The position numbers were made by a program, and so were the translations under genes. The notes beneath the pieces are model-generated. The model did no database searches and had not been told where the DNA came from. It saw only the letters and a list, made by a program, of their open reading frames with translations. A stretch of 64,000 nucleotides of DNA from positions 146,226 to 210,225 of the forward strand of contig JAGMWU010000070.1 of assembly GCA_018697195.1 (NCBI GenBank), read 5' to 3'. Of the stretch, positions 50,776 to 62,900 are shown piece by piece (the stretch's first letter is position 1; each line of letters starts with the position of its first letter). Origin of the DNA: Certhia americana. Its lineage: Eukaryota; Chordata; Aves; Passeriformes; Certhiidae.

Positions 50776-51790
50776 CCTCTGTACTCATCGTATCTTTATT
50801 ATCTCCATTTTCTCCTTTTTTTAATCGCTTACTATTTCCTTGCATGTTTCATCTCCTTCCATCCTCTCTCCCCCGTTTGTCTTTAATTATCTCTTGGTTT
50901 TAATCGTTTTTTGCTTTCCCTTCTCTTCCTACTCTTCCTTTAACAATCTTCCTTTGTCAGTTGTTTTCGTCTCCTTTTCCTTGTCCTTTGAATTTATTCC
51001 ATAGTCCTGATTTCAGCCATTTCCCTTCTTTTCAATCCTCGCTTTTCGTTACCCCGCCCGGAATTTCGCCAGTTTTGCCTCCGGCGCCGCGGCGGCGACC
51101 ATTTAATTCGGAGCTAGTCAGCGCTAATTATGGTACACAGCGCTAATTTCACGGTTACATCAAGTGCTGGGACGCGTACTCCAACCCGGGCAAAGGGTTA
51201 GGACCACTCTTATCAAGCGTCTCAATAGAAGGTCGTGCCTGCTACTCAGGTCCTTTATCCTCTTCTCTTTTTCTTCCATTCTCTTCTTGTTCTTCTTACT
51301 CCATTTCTGTTTCATAGTTTCTTCTAGAGTCGCCTTCCTGGATTACGTCCCTTTTCACTTTCATTTTCTTCTCCGTAATTCTTTCCTCTTCTGATTTCTC
51401 TCTTTCTCGTTCTATTTCCTGGTTCTTCTTGCCCTGTGCTTCTTCATGCCTTAACTGTTCCATTTATCACTCCTCCTTTCATTTCCTTTCCTTCGCGCTT
51501 TTTATTACCTTTTATTATTATTCTTTGTCCAATGTTTATATAATAATCCCATTATATATGCCCTTTGGAAAATGTTTTTCATGCTCTTACTCACAATGAT
51601 CCTTCCATTGCTCTGTATCCCCCCCCTACTTCTTGTTTATTTCATTAAGTTTTTCGACTCCATTGTGATCTTCTTGTTCTTAATCTTTCCTTAGCTTTTT
51701 CTTTCCCTCCTCACGGAAATCGTTCAGACAGGGCAGACAACTCCCCTCGTCTGTTGCTGCCATCCTTGTATCTTCTATGTAGTTTATCCC
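50776..51790 (+). repeat. Pyrimidine-rich tract, about 1 kb (unit 1)
   Basis: For about 1 kb the plus strand is strongly enriched in C and T, so the minus (gene) strand is purine-rich. It lies immediately upstream of the unit 1 exon 5' region. The same kind of tract occupies the same place in unit 2 (58,905-59,930), and the first ~100 bp are clearly homologous. Long stop-free frames here are a composition effect, since all stop codons contain purines. Confidence 0.75.
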
Positions 51791-54700
51791 CTTAAAGGAA
51801 ATTGTTTTTACATAAGCTCCACCACCACCTCAGGAAGCACAGGCGTTGCCGCTTGATCAAGAGCGCCCCCCTTCCACCTCTCTTCCTCAGGAACAGGGAA
51901 CAGCTTCATGCTTTCCTCCAATACCATGCACCTGCGGCGTCCTCTCCCTTCAGGATCAAGCCATACCTTCGGAGCTTCAGTCAGCTCAAGCACCCAAGAA
52001 AGTATTGGACAAGCAATCCACATGGTAAAGAACAGCTTGATACATCAGAGGAGAGTCCACCCTTTCGACATCTCATACAAAAAAGCTCCAGAGTCTACGT
52101 ACACAAGGAGTCCTTCCTTACAAAATCAAACCCATCAGAGTCCAGCATGATATCAAAAACAACACTATGCGCAAAACAAACCATAGAGCCACATTCCTCA
52201 TTTACCTCAGTGGATGAAAAGCATGACCGCCTGACTCTTTTCACACCTACACATTTATGAAAAATTCATCAGGCCTTGTCACTGAAACTCCTCTGCAATG
52301 CAACACATCTTCTCCTGAAAACTGAATGTCACTTCTCCATCTCCTCTTTGCTGAACCCTTCTACCCCTGTACCGGGAAATCAGCAGAATTGACAAGAGCA
52401 CATAACCGAGCTCCAAACTACAGGATTCAAATTCAGACAATATTCAACTGAATTTCAGTTCAACCAATAGTCGGTCGTTCCACATTAAGAGACCACAGCT
52501 GAATAGCTGATGCCTTGACGGCCCCCTTGAAACAGAGGATGGAGTTGGTGAGAAAGGAATAAAGGAGGGATTCCATTTTAAAAGCGGCACTTTGAAGGAC
52601 CACCCGGGGCAGAACAAGAGCCCGACCATGCCTACACCCGAGAGGTGATGATGTTTCACAAGTTCATCACATTTTATGAGTTTATCCATTTCCATATGTG
52701 GGTTACTCTCCATTCCATCTCCAGGTGTTGCATCCCATCCTCCACATTGCCTCCTCAATTCCTGCTGTTCACACTTCTCATGCCTGAAGCTCAATGATAT
52801 CCTGGTTCTGGGCCTTTGCAAAAGGACTCTATTTGTACATTCCTAGATCTGTTAAGAGAACTTTATATGCGTTTCTCTGAGGTCAGAAGTTCTATACTAA
52901 AGCAGTACATAATCTGGTAAAATAACAAGAAGCAAACTGAGGCATCACAGGAACCAAGTAACCCTGTCCTCACACCACAGCCCCTTCTGTGGGTAGGAGT
53001 TAATTCACCTCATCATCACTGCTGCTTCTTCCACAAAAGAAACTCCAGGACCAGGAGTATTTTGCTTTACAGGCCGTGTCTACTCAATGGGAGAAACAAG
53101 ACCATGCCAGATGACCTCATGATTCCTCAAGAAACACTGGACAATGAAGAAAAAGCAAATCTCAAAAATCTTCTGTTTGAGCGACAAAATTCCCACAGTT
53201 GAATGATAAATCGTATTAAAAGGCAATTCATGGCAATCACTTGCATAGCTGTGATGGTCAGCGGGAGCAACTAAAAGCAGAAGAACAGAGACCTGCTGGA
53301 GTTGCTGAGAGGATCCTATTAGATCAGCACTATGGGTGGGCCCAATTTTCTCAAAGGCTTTCCTCTTGCATCCTCGCTCACAAGGCACGGCAAATTGATA
53401 TCTCCCACAGCTACCCAGACATTCTCCAGTCCCCCTCAATGCTCAGACCCTGCTCTCCTCAGCATGCCCTTCCCCCCCCCTGTCCGGGACAACACTCCTC
53501 CAAACAAATTTCACACCCACCATCACACGGCCCAGGCCTGATTTTAGTGGCCAGACACCAGATCATGTCAAATATCCACATTGCCCCTCAGCACCTGCCC
53601 TGTGTGAAAGTCCCCACTCTGCACGTACAGGCCCTTGCACTTCCGCATCTCCGATTCCCATCACCACAGAAGCTGACAGAACGTCTGACAAACCTCTCCA
53701 CTACGTTACCTTCAGCATGAATGCTTTGCTCCTTTCATTATTTCCGTGAAACACCACGATCTGCAACGTTAGAGCCATACAAATTCGCTGTGATTAGAGC
53801 TGTCCAGCTCTGATCCGCAGTCCACATACATTCATTCCTCCAGAGCACCACAGCACGTGCCAAAGGACAAAAGCAAACTCACAGTGTCCAAATTCCGGCA
53901 CCACTTCTCCCACTGAACGTCGGCTAATTGCAGGTTTTTTAGGTTGTTCGTGCAGGATCACAACGATCACATGTTACATCAGGACACACCATCTCCACTG
54001 AGCCACTTTGTGCAGTGCACAAGTGAAAGGAAGTTAGCACAGCAAAATACAGCCACGTGTGGAAAAGAAATCCTGGTAAATCCAACCGAGTAGGAGCAGG
54101 AAACCATCAGGCAAAAGCTACAGCTGTGCAGACTCCTACCAAGCCCCCTCCTACCAGGGACAGCAGTTTAAACCTCCCCCTCCCCCAACCCTTGAAACCT
54201 GAACCTGACGAAATCTCCATCAACAACATCCGCACTCCCATCTCCCAGTCTTACAACAAGGGCCACGATCAGGCAGGAGCAGCCAATAGAACGTCTCTGC
54301 CTGAGAGGCTTGTAAGCGCAGATATTGTGGACATTTCCAGTGTCAACCGGTCCTCTATGCAGGAGGGTCCCACTCCAACACCCTCAGCTCAACAAAGCAT
54401 CCCCTCCAGCAAGAACACTCCTGTCCCATCCTGTCTCATCAAATCCTTCCAATTCCCCACTCTTAGTACCTGTTTCTAACGACAAATAGAAAACTCATGA
54501 TATTATACCTGGTCACCCTAGGGATTTTTCAGTTTTTCCCCACACACTCTTTCTGCTGCTCAGGGTCACCCTTTCTGTCCACTGTACTTATGAAAGAAAC
54601 ACACAAACTCCAAATAAAGTTCATCAGAAAGCTGAAAGATGGAATCTTTATGACAAAAGGAACGCCTGATATATGTACTTCTCTAATCAAACTGATTGGT

Positions 54701-56200
54701 TGAATGGGAACACCACCTTCCCTATTACCACTGCCTAAATAAGAAGATACATCTCTTTCATTAGGGAAACACAGGATGAACAAAACACCACTCGTTGTGT
54801 TGACAAAGCATATCTGTTTGGAGAGTATGTCCTCACAAAATTGCTCTTGGGAACGTGAGAAAGCTTTCCCCTGGGGAAAGAAAAGATCCGACAGACCCTT
54901 CATCGAGTGAAGTTTCAAGACACAGAATTGGTCAGGCTTCCACACCTTTCCCAGCTGGAAAGGGCAAGTGCCCACTCTATACAACAGATCACACTTTCCT
55001 TTCGCTACCACAGTTCAACATCACCATTTGCGTACCTTCTCGAAATGACACACCATAAAACCAACGGATGGTGGTCAGTCACACAGACAATGCCAGATGC
55101 TCTGCTGCTGACACCTCAGCTTTTCCTAAGGCTCTCTATGGCAATGCTATTTTCAAAGGTGATGTTGTAACCTCTCCAGCACTGCATTGGTTTTTGTGGC
55201 TCCAAGAGAAGAACCAAACAGGCGAGGGCACTTCTCTCCACATATGATAACTGCTTGTGTAGGAGAATGCTAATCTGAGAATTGGAGGCAAAGGTGGAGT
55301 ATGGGGTATAAACATTGATTTTAGAGTTATATTACTTTTCCTCAATTTCATAAATGAAGATTTCCCAGCTTAAACACCTTTTAAGGTCCTAGTCAGTGAG
55401 ATGGGAATTTGTACAATTAATTAAGAGAACATCAAAAAAGGACAGTGGTACCTCACACTACAGATGCAAATCGTTGGGTACGTGGACGAGAAAACGCAAA
55501 TAAATTCCTTTTTGAAACACGTACCTTGGGCCACTCTTCTCCTAATGCTTCCTACTGCTAACAGAACATCAGAGACTTGCAAGGAAGATCACGCAAGAAC
55601 ATAGGAAACTTTGTCCACAACCACCCGATTTTCTAAACGAGCTCATAGCAACCATGATAGAGTAATTTTTTTTCCTAAAATATCCACTTTTTTCCACCTT
55701 ACATCGTACATTCACATGACCACATAAAGAGAAGGAGGGCACTTTTAATATAAGACAAATGAATTACCAGCAAGTCAATAGTCCCCAAGACAACGGAGGT
55801 GGGCTTTCATAGCCTGGCCTGTGGATCTGTCACCACACACAGCTTGCCTGTCCCCCAACTCCTCCACAACTCGGCTGAAATGCTAACCATCATCCAGGAG
55901 ACCCTCCTTCTTGTTGAAATCTCACATCCCCGCGCACTACGTTTTCACAGAAGGGTACTTTAATTCCTACAACACAACACCTCCCGTTAGAGCACCGACC
56001 TCATCTGCCTACATAACTCTCTGATGCGGCCTGCATCTCTCTATTCCGGTATCCCCCTCAGAAAGAGCTGGGGCTCCGGCAAGGAACGCAATGACAAATG
56101 CAGAAGTGCCATTGTCATCCTTAACACCCCGCTAAACACCCCAAAAGTCCGCTATTCTGTGGGCACTCAGCCCGGCTTCAAACCACAACTACAGAGAGGG
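51791..56200. other. Spacer of tandem unit 1
   Basis: Non-coding sequence between the unit 1 exon and the unit 2 exon. Its matches to 60-64 kb show it is part of a tandem duplication: agacattctccagt at 53,417 against agatattctccagt at 61,579; atgaatgctttg at 53,717 against 61,890; ctcagggtcaccctt at 54,559 against ctcaaggtcaccctt at 62,766; caaaggtgatgt at 55,154 against 63,010. Open frames of 120-160 codons on either strand (for example 53,241-53,720 and 54,057-54,479) are not conserved as frames between units and have no recognisable domain. Confidence 0.65.
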
Positions 56201-56249
56201 AGGATGAGACGACAAGAGGAGGGAAGCGAAGGAAGGAGGGTCCCTGACC

Positions 56250-58640
56250 GTATCGAGAGGCGGCGGCTCCGTGCTGCGTGTCCTTGCCGATGACCGGCGG
56301 CGGCGGAGGGAAGTTTGGGGCTGAAAACATGAGTCGCTCTTGTCCGCGCCGTCCGCCACGCACATGCTGCGGCTTGGCGCGCTAGTCACGACCACTGCCC
56401 ACTTCGCTGGCCACACGAATCTGTGGGCCCGGGCCCCTAGAGCAACTGCCGCCCTCGGCGCCCAGCGCGACGCCCCGTACAGCACCAGGCCGCCGTGAAC
56501 AGGCTCGACACGGCGCCGATGGCCCCACGAGCCACACGTTGTGGGCCGCGCTCGCGCCCCGACGCCCAGCTCCACTCCACCGACGACCTGCGACAAAGAC
56601 GGCGACGACGAGACGATAGCGGAGGATCCGCCGGCGCGGCCAGCGCCTGCCTGGGCGGCCTCGAGCACGAACACGCTGAATCGTGGCCGTGAACCGGAGC
56701 GCGCCGGCGCGCCGTGGTCGCGCACGACGACAGCCGCGTCGCGAGGGCCGTCGTGTCCTCGGTCAGCGCCCGCGGCCGTGCTCACCTCGCCTATTGTAGA
56801 TCCCCCCAGCGGAAGGGCCCTGCCACCGCGGCTCCCACAGCTCGTAGCGCAGCCCCACGCGTTTTGTATCCCGAGTTCGGCGTCCACGGCGCGGATCTTT
56901 GGCCACCACCTTGCCCCGCCGGCGCTCCCCACGCCGCACGGCCCACAGCTTTCCCGGCAACGACGACCGCCCCCGACGCCGCCGAAGCCGCATCGGCCGC
57001 ACGAAGGGCGCCCCGCCTCCGGGGCCGAGCCCGCGGGCGGCAGCAGCGCCGGCTCGTTGTCGTTCTCGTCCAGCACGAAAGTTGCAACCGTGTCGTTGCC
57101 GGCACCCAGCGGCGGCTCGCCCCGTCCCCGGCGCCGCACCCTCGAACTGCAGCACCTGCAGCTCCTCGTAGTCCCCCAGGGGCTGCAGCGGCCCACAGCC
57201 GCCCGCTCTCCGCGTCCACCGACACGTAGACTCGACGCCGAAGCGCCACCCTCCGCCCGACGGCCCGACCACGCGAGCCCGCCGCCCCGACCACGCCGCC
57301 CACGACGCCCTCACACACCGAGTACGACCGCCCGGTTGCCCGCCGCGTCCGGTCCCCGCCACAGCCGCGCCAGTCCGCGCCCTCCGCGTTGTTCTCACGC
57401 GTCACACCGTTTACACGGCTGCGCGAACGCCGGCGCGTTGTCGTTCACGTCCGACACCGGCAACCCGCATCCCGCCGGCTGGCGCTGCAGCGCCGGCGCC
57501 CCCGCCGTCCCATCCGCACGCCCTCCCCTCACTCCGACAACCCGCTCCCGGTCCAGCGCCTCGCGCACACCACGAGTACGAGCCCGCGAACGTCGCCTCA
57601 AGACCGAAGGCGACGACGGGCCACACCCAGCCACCGCACGCGACCTTCGCCCCCTAGTCCCGGTCCGACACGCTCAGCAGTGGCCACCAACCGTCCCCAC
57701 GACGCGCGTCCTCCGACACCGGCCCCGACAGCGCGTCAACCCGCACTCTCGTCGCGTTGTCGTTCATCGTCCAGCACTCCAGCACTACCTTGCCATGCCC
57801 ACAGTGGAGGTTTCCATGATCTGTAGCATCCACTTGCATGCGGTAGAGGCTAACATCCTCAAAGTCTAATCTTTTCTTGATACTATTTCTCCGCTCCTTC
57901 TGTCAATTCCGAAACTGTTTTTTTTCCCAACCCTGAAGGAACAGAGTCCTCGAGGGATACGAGATATTTCCTGTTTGACCTGTCCCCCCATCTAAATCTG
58001 GCATTTATTGTGATTACTAAGGTTCCGCGTTCTATATTTTCCGTGTCTGCACTTTATACACAGCTGGTTTGAACTGGAGCGCGTTGTCATTGTGCATCCA
58101 TACAGAATCACCAGCTCCATGTCCCTGTCGTTGACGGAACGGCCCCCGTCACTCGCCGTCAGCACCACCGTGTGCACGGGAATCGCCTCGCGATCCAGAT
58201 ATTGCCCTGAGTACCATGATAAGGACTCAACGAACGTCTCGCGTTTTTTTGTAAATCCACAGGAAATTTCGCTGGGCTGAGTGTGTAGGAGAGCTGAAGC
58301 ATTCGCGTCGCGATATCCGCAATCCGACGCGCCCCCAGTGGGAAACGGACCCCGTCATTGTAGATAACTCCGCGATGCTGAAGGTTTTTTCGGCGGCAGG
58401 GAAGACGGGGGGGCATTGTCGTTGAGGTCGGTGACCCCAGCCCACATGGAAGACGCGCAATCGTGACGCTCCAGCAGCAACCTCCGGCCGCACGCGCGCA
58501 CGGCGCTCTCCCTTGCCGGCACAGCTCCTCCCGGTCGAGCCGCGAGCTCACCAGCATCCGCGCCGCCGCGCCCGCTCACCTCCACGCTCGTCCCGCCGTC
58601 CCCTGCGCCACGCAGCCCTGCACAACAACGCTCGCCCATC
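56250..58640 (-). pseudogene. PCDHA variable exon, unit 2, frame broken throughout
   Basis: The minus strand gives an ordinary PCDHA ectodomain in the correct order but in shifting frames: EC1 SSRLDREELCRQ (~58,540) and VTDLNDNAP (~58,445); EC2 AEKTFSIAE (~58,390), LSYTLSP and VDLQKN (~58,250), HTVVLTASDGGRSVNDRD (~58,150); EC3 KKRLDFEDVSLYRMQVDATD (~57,840) and RVDALSGPVSEDARRG (~57,700); EC4 VSDVNDNAPAFAQP (~57,440); EC5 YVSVDAESGRLW (~57,210) and VLDENDNEPALLPP (~57,050); EC6 KIRAVDAE (~56,890) and VVVRDHGAPARSGS (~56,720); LYGASRWAP (~56,475); MCVADGADKSD (~56,350) and FSAPNFPPPP (~56,310). The signal peptide and first half of EC1 are not visible. A possible start is at 58,639. Stops appear only after frame shifts. 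Either an assembly-damaged functional exon or a pseudogene. Confidence 0.8.
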
Positions 58641-58912
58641 GCCGCCGCCGCCGCCGCTGTGCCTCTGCCTGCCGGCCCCGACACGGGCCCCGCACGGCTC
58701 CCCGCCGCCGCACGCACGCACCGCCTCTGCTGCCCGGACCGCGCCGCCCCCCCGCGCTCACAGCCGGGCTCTCCGCCGCACCGGGGCGGAGCCGCCCACA
58801 AGCCGTTCCTGAGCCTGCAGCGACACCGTGCGCTGCTCCGCCGCCTCACACGCTCACACACAGCCACCGAGACGCTGCTCCGGCTGGGCCGGATCCTCTG
58901 CCGTCTCTTCCT
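58641..58912 (-). promoter_or_regulatory. 5' region of unit 2 PCDHA variable exon
   Basis: GC-rich sequence upstream of the unit 2 exon, matching 50,616-50,775 in unit 1. It contains the first copy (58,805-58,930) of a ~110-bp element with the text gagcctgcagcg … gccaccgagacgctgctccg … ggatcctct. A CGCT core is the hallmark of the conserved sequence element of protocadherin promoters. That this instance is that element is inference. Confidence 0.6.
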
Positions 58913-59930
58913 CTCTGTTCCGCTTATCTTTCTCATCTCCTTTTCTTTATCGCTTGCTATTTCCTTTCATGGGTTCATATTCTTCCCTCCTCTTCTCATT
59001 CCTTTCTTCTTTCACGCCGTTCTGAGCCTGCAGCGGGGACAACGTGCGCTGCTCCGCCGACTCACACGGCCTCCACACAGCCACCGAGACGCTGCTCCGC
59101 GAGCGGGCAGGATCCTCTTCGTGTCTTTCTCCACTTCTGTCTTTTCTTCTCTGGTATTTTGTTGGTTTTGTCTTAGTGTTTGTTGCAGAAACACCTTTCC
59201 TTGATCCGTCTCTTATTCTTTCAATGTGCTTTTTGTCTCTGTTTTCTGTCTTGCACTGTCTTCTTTTTTCCTTTCATTTCCCCCCTCCTTTTCTTATAAT
59301 ACTCTGGTACTCGTCTTTCGGCGTGCTTCCTTATTGTCTTTTGTTTGCTCTTCATTTTTTTCTCATTCCATTCTCTGTATTTTACGTCCTTTCTCGTTTC
59401 TTACCATCGTTCTCCATCCCGCTGTCTGTTCTCCACTCTCCTGAGGCGGCTCCCTGCAAACCATCCAGCTGGATACGGGTCATCAGCGCCGGAGATGCTC
59501 TTATCAAGGGAGAGGCTGTTAGGGAACTTCCCCCTTCTGGGTCTCCAGGTACAGTCCGTGCATGCTGTTTAGCTCCTTTTCTTTTTTTTTTGTTTCTTTG
59601 TCATCTTCATTACTGTCTTCATTACGTCTTTGTGTCATTAATTTTTTATCAGCTTTTTACCGTTTTTCTTTCCCTTTCTCTATTTTGTTCTTTCTGTCCT
59701 CCTTTCTGCCTTCCTCCCTTCCTGTGTACAATGATACTCACAGTGACACGTTAGTGATCTCTTTAATAGTTTCTCTTTTTCTCACTCTTCTGTCTATTGC
59801 TTTTTTATTATTCTTTGCTTATTTTCCTTGCCTGCATTGCTTCTTCCTTCTCTTTCTTCACAACTTCTCTTCCTTGTCCTCCCCCTTCTCTTCTTTAGTC
59901 TTTGCCTTTCCTGTTTCCTTCTACAACGTG
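58913..59930 (+). repeat. Pyrimidine-rich tract, about 1 kb (unit 2)
   Basis: The plus strand is strongly C+T-rich from the end of the promoter element to about 59.93 kb, interrupted by the second element copy and a short GC-rich patch near 59.45-59.55 kb. It is homologous in position, and partly in sequence, to 50,776-51,790. Long open frames of 120-240 codons on the plus strand here are composition artefacts. Confidence 0.75.
59019..59145 (-). repeat. Second copy of the unit 2 promoter-region element
   Basis: This repeats 58,805-58,930 at a spacing of 213 bp: gagcctgcag at 58,811 and 59,024, then ccaccgagacgctgctccg and ggatcctct in both. Unit 1 has only one copy. Between the copies is the start of the pyrimidine tract. 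Confidence 0.8.
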
Positions 59931-62900
59931 TTTTCTATGCAATGACATCACTTTCGCCATGGAGCACGGAATGAATGCAAGAGCTCTCATTCCTCTTCCC
60001 GACCATCTTCTGTCTGTCCCGACGAGGAACATCTGTCCTGCTCTCCTATTCAAGGCAGACAGAGGGCTGCTTTTCCTTTCCTTCAGCAAAAAGACCACAC
60101 CTAAAGCCCCTTTCCTCTCAAGGAACAGAATTCACCACACTCTGAAACGCAAACCCACGACCCAGGTACTTCAATATCTGTGCAAAAAGGTCCCAGAGAT
60201 CCAAATCAATTCAGGGCACTCTTCCAGTCGGGAATTTACACCCATTGGAGCACAGTACACCAGTCTGCCATGAAGGCTGAGAAAGCAGGGGAACACCACA
60301 GCTTCTGAGTGCTCTCAGTATCTCAATGAAGATCTCTTTTTCTGGCCTCATTTATCACACGCATGGTGAAAGCCAAGCTCTAGCTCCTCCTTCCAGGCTG
60401 ACACGCTGTGCCAGAAAGATTCAGCACTATATCCAGGGGCATTAGTCCCAATGGAATCTCTCTCAATTCGTAGCACACTCCACCCAGCAAAAGCTGCATA
60501 GGTAACACCGTGGTATCTTCCCTGAGAATATCCCCTCAGCTCCCAACACATCCACTCTGAAAACCATGTAAGGGACCCCCCTCCATCCCTCCTTGCTGTC
60601 ACTAATTCCCACTGTGCCTGCAAGCAGATGGAACAGAATAAGCAGTGGTGCTTTGCTGGTCCAGTCTTAGAATATCTCAAATAGGAAGGGATCTGTAAGG
60701 ATCAACAAGCCTAACTCTCAATCCAGGCACCATCTGACCAATCCAATATGAATGTTCTGAGACTCAACAGAAACAAAAGTACAGCTGTCTCACACACTCA
60801 TCTTTTTTAGCTAGAAGGAACTTACCTGCAGCATCACTGATTGCTCTTTCAGAATGGAAATTTTTTCAGGGAAGGAGAAAAAGGGAATTGTTGGGGGTTT
60901 TTCCCTAGTGTTATCAGAGATTTCTGGGGAAGATGGATAGGGAAGAATAACCCACATTCTTCAAAAGTGTAGAAATCTTCTGCACAGAGCAGAAGAGAAC
61001 CAGGAGGAACACTGGAGAGCTAAGGATGTTTTCTCAGCCTCAGCTCAGAAGACTGGAAAAGCAACCCCTACACTGACTGCAAATTGCCAGAGGCCTGCCA
61101 AAATTCATCAATCCGTGTTTCACCATCTGCTACTAAGACATTGCCAATGGAAGAGAAGTAAAAAAGAGAATCAGGCATTTTTGGTTTGAGAAGAGAAGAA
61201 AAACAAAGGATCCCATTCCACTAGATTTAAACACAAGGTTTGCCAGGTTCTTGAAGGGCACTTCATCTGCTCCCTAGCAAGACTAAGCAAGGAGTTCACC
61301 AAGGAGAAGCTCACAGAAGTCTGGCCAAACATGATCAAAATTTGGAAAAGCTTCTATTTCACCAACACTTCCCATCAGAAGCAAGTGATCCAAGCTGTGA
61401 AGACAGATATCTTACACCTGGCAGGAAGAGTGTGGAGAACGCCAAGGAATGGGGATATGTAGGACTTCTGAGAGGATCCCAGAAAAGCAACCCTGTGTGT
61501 CCTGGGCTTCTTTTCTCAAGGTATTCTACTTGCATATTCTATCCCACACCCTGGGAAACGGCCTCTCCACAGCTAAGCAGATATTCTCCAGTTCTTCCCC
61601 AATAATACAGTCCATGTTCAACACAATGTGCTCAGGTCCTTGGGGAAGAAATTTCCCTGCTCAAAGTCACCCTCCTCTTGACGGATGTCTCAAGGCCTTG
61701 TCCATGTCACTTTTAGAACCACTGCCACAGTGCACAGACACACAGCCACCATCACACACCAGCAATTAAAACTCATCTGGAACATAACCCAGGCCTTCAG
61801 CTCTCCTCACGCCTGGCACAAAGAACTTATGAAATGGTGCAAACTCCCACAGCATTTGGCAGGCTCTTCCCAGCTGTGTGAATTTCACCATGAATGCTTT
61901 GTGCTTTTTCAACGATCTCAGGGAGAAAGAGCATGGAGCTGCACATTACAGTCCATGAAGATTCTGTGATTAGTGTTGTCACAGCTGTGATCCCAGTCCA
62001 CACAGACTTTACTGGAAGTGCCACATCAAATGATAAAGTGCAAGTGCACTCATGATATCAACTGCGTGCATATCCCCACAGAAATGTGGATAACATTTCT
62101 ACGATATAACACCAGAGCCGGGCTGCACTGGAGGGTTTGATGTATAGATACACATTTCAGGGTTAACTACATCAAGGGGAGGTGGCACTGCTACCCAGGC
62201 TGATTCTGCAAGTGCACAGGCAGGGGAAACAAGCACACAGACATTACCCTCAGCTTCTCATCACATCTGGCCACTCATCCCACCCGAGGAGAAGCAAGGA
62301 ACCATTATAGCAAAGTCTATGAATGTGGAGGTGACTATGGGTGCCCAGTACAGCAGGCTGACACTCTACCGTCCCACACACAACTCCTTTCTCAAAACAA
62401 GCAGGCAAAGGTTCATCAGACAACAGTCAGCATTCTGCATAGCAGCTGCTCTTACACATTTCCTATGGCAATCACTCAGTAGCACAAGGGACAGTCTCAG
62501 GTAAAAGATATTCATAAGGTCAAAGAGTATTTTCGGCATTTCAAAACCATGTAACTATCTGAGGATTCATAAACCTGCCAATGAGGACACCTTGGACCCT
62601 GGAGATCATCCTGAGACAGAGCATTGTGTTCACCCTGCTCCATTCCTCTAGGTATCCTGGGACATGTATTCTCAAGACAAACACATCAACTCCACTTCTT
62701 GTCTTATGCCATGGCCTGTGTTCTCCCCTAGGCTTTCCAGTTCCCACAGACAGATCTTCCCACTGCTCAAGGTCACCCTTCGCACCAGGAAACAGTCAGG
62801 CCCTGCCCAGTACCACAGGCCTCAGATTCACTTCTCACCTCAAGGCCCACTGAAGTTTATTTATCCTTTCGGCAATGACAGCACCACAAAACACTGACAG

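Noticed and set aside
49661..50845. 394-codon minus-strand frame spanning the N gap
   Set aside because: The frame is continuous only because N codons are not stops. Only the LVLYGASRWAP and QEDLMVFSPNIP parts are real protocadherin text, and the rest is out of frame.
53241..54479. 159- and 140-codon plus-strand frames in the unit 1 spacer
   Set aside because: The homologous sequence in unit 2 does not keep these frames, so they are not under coding constraint.
56189..57869. Large frames on both strands (335 codons minus, 442 codons plus)
   Set aside because: The minus frame passes through pieces of EC5, EC6 and the tail in mixed registers and is not one protein. The plus frame is its GC-rich shadow.
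59044..59945. Hydrophobic open frames of 120-236 codons on the plus strand
   Set aside because: They lie in a pyrimidine-rich tract. Runs of Phe, Ser, Leu and Pro codons and the lack of stops follow from base composition, so the apparent membrane segments are not evidence of a gene.
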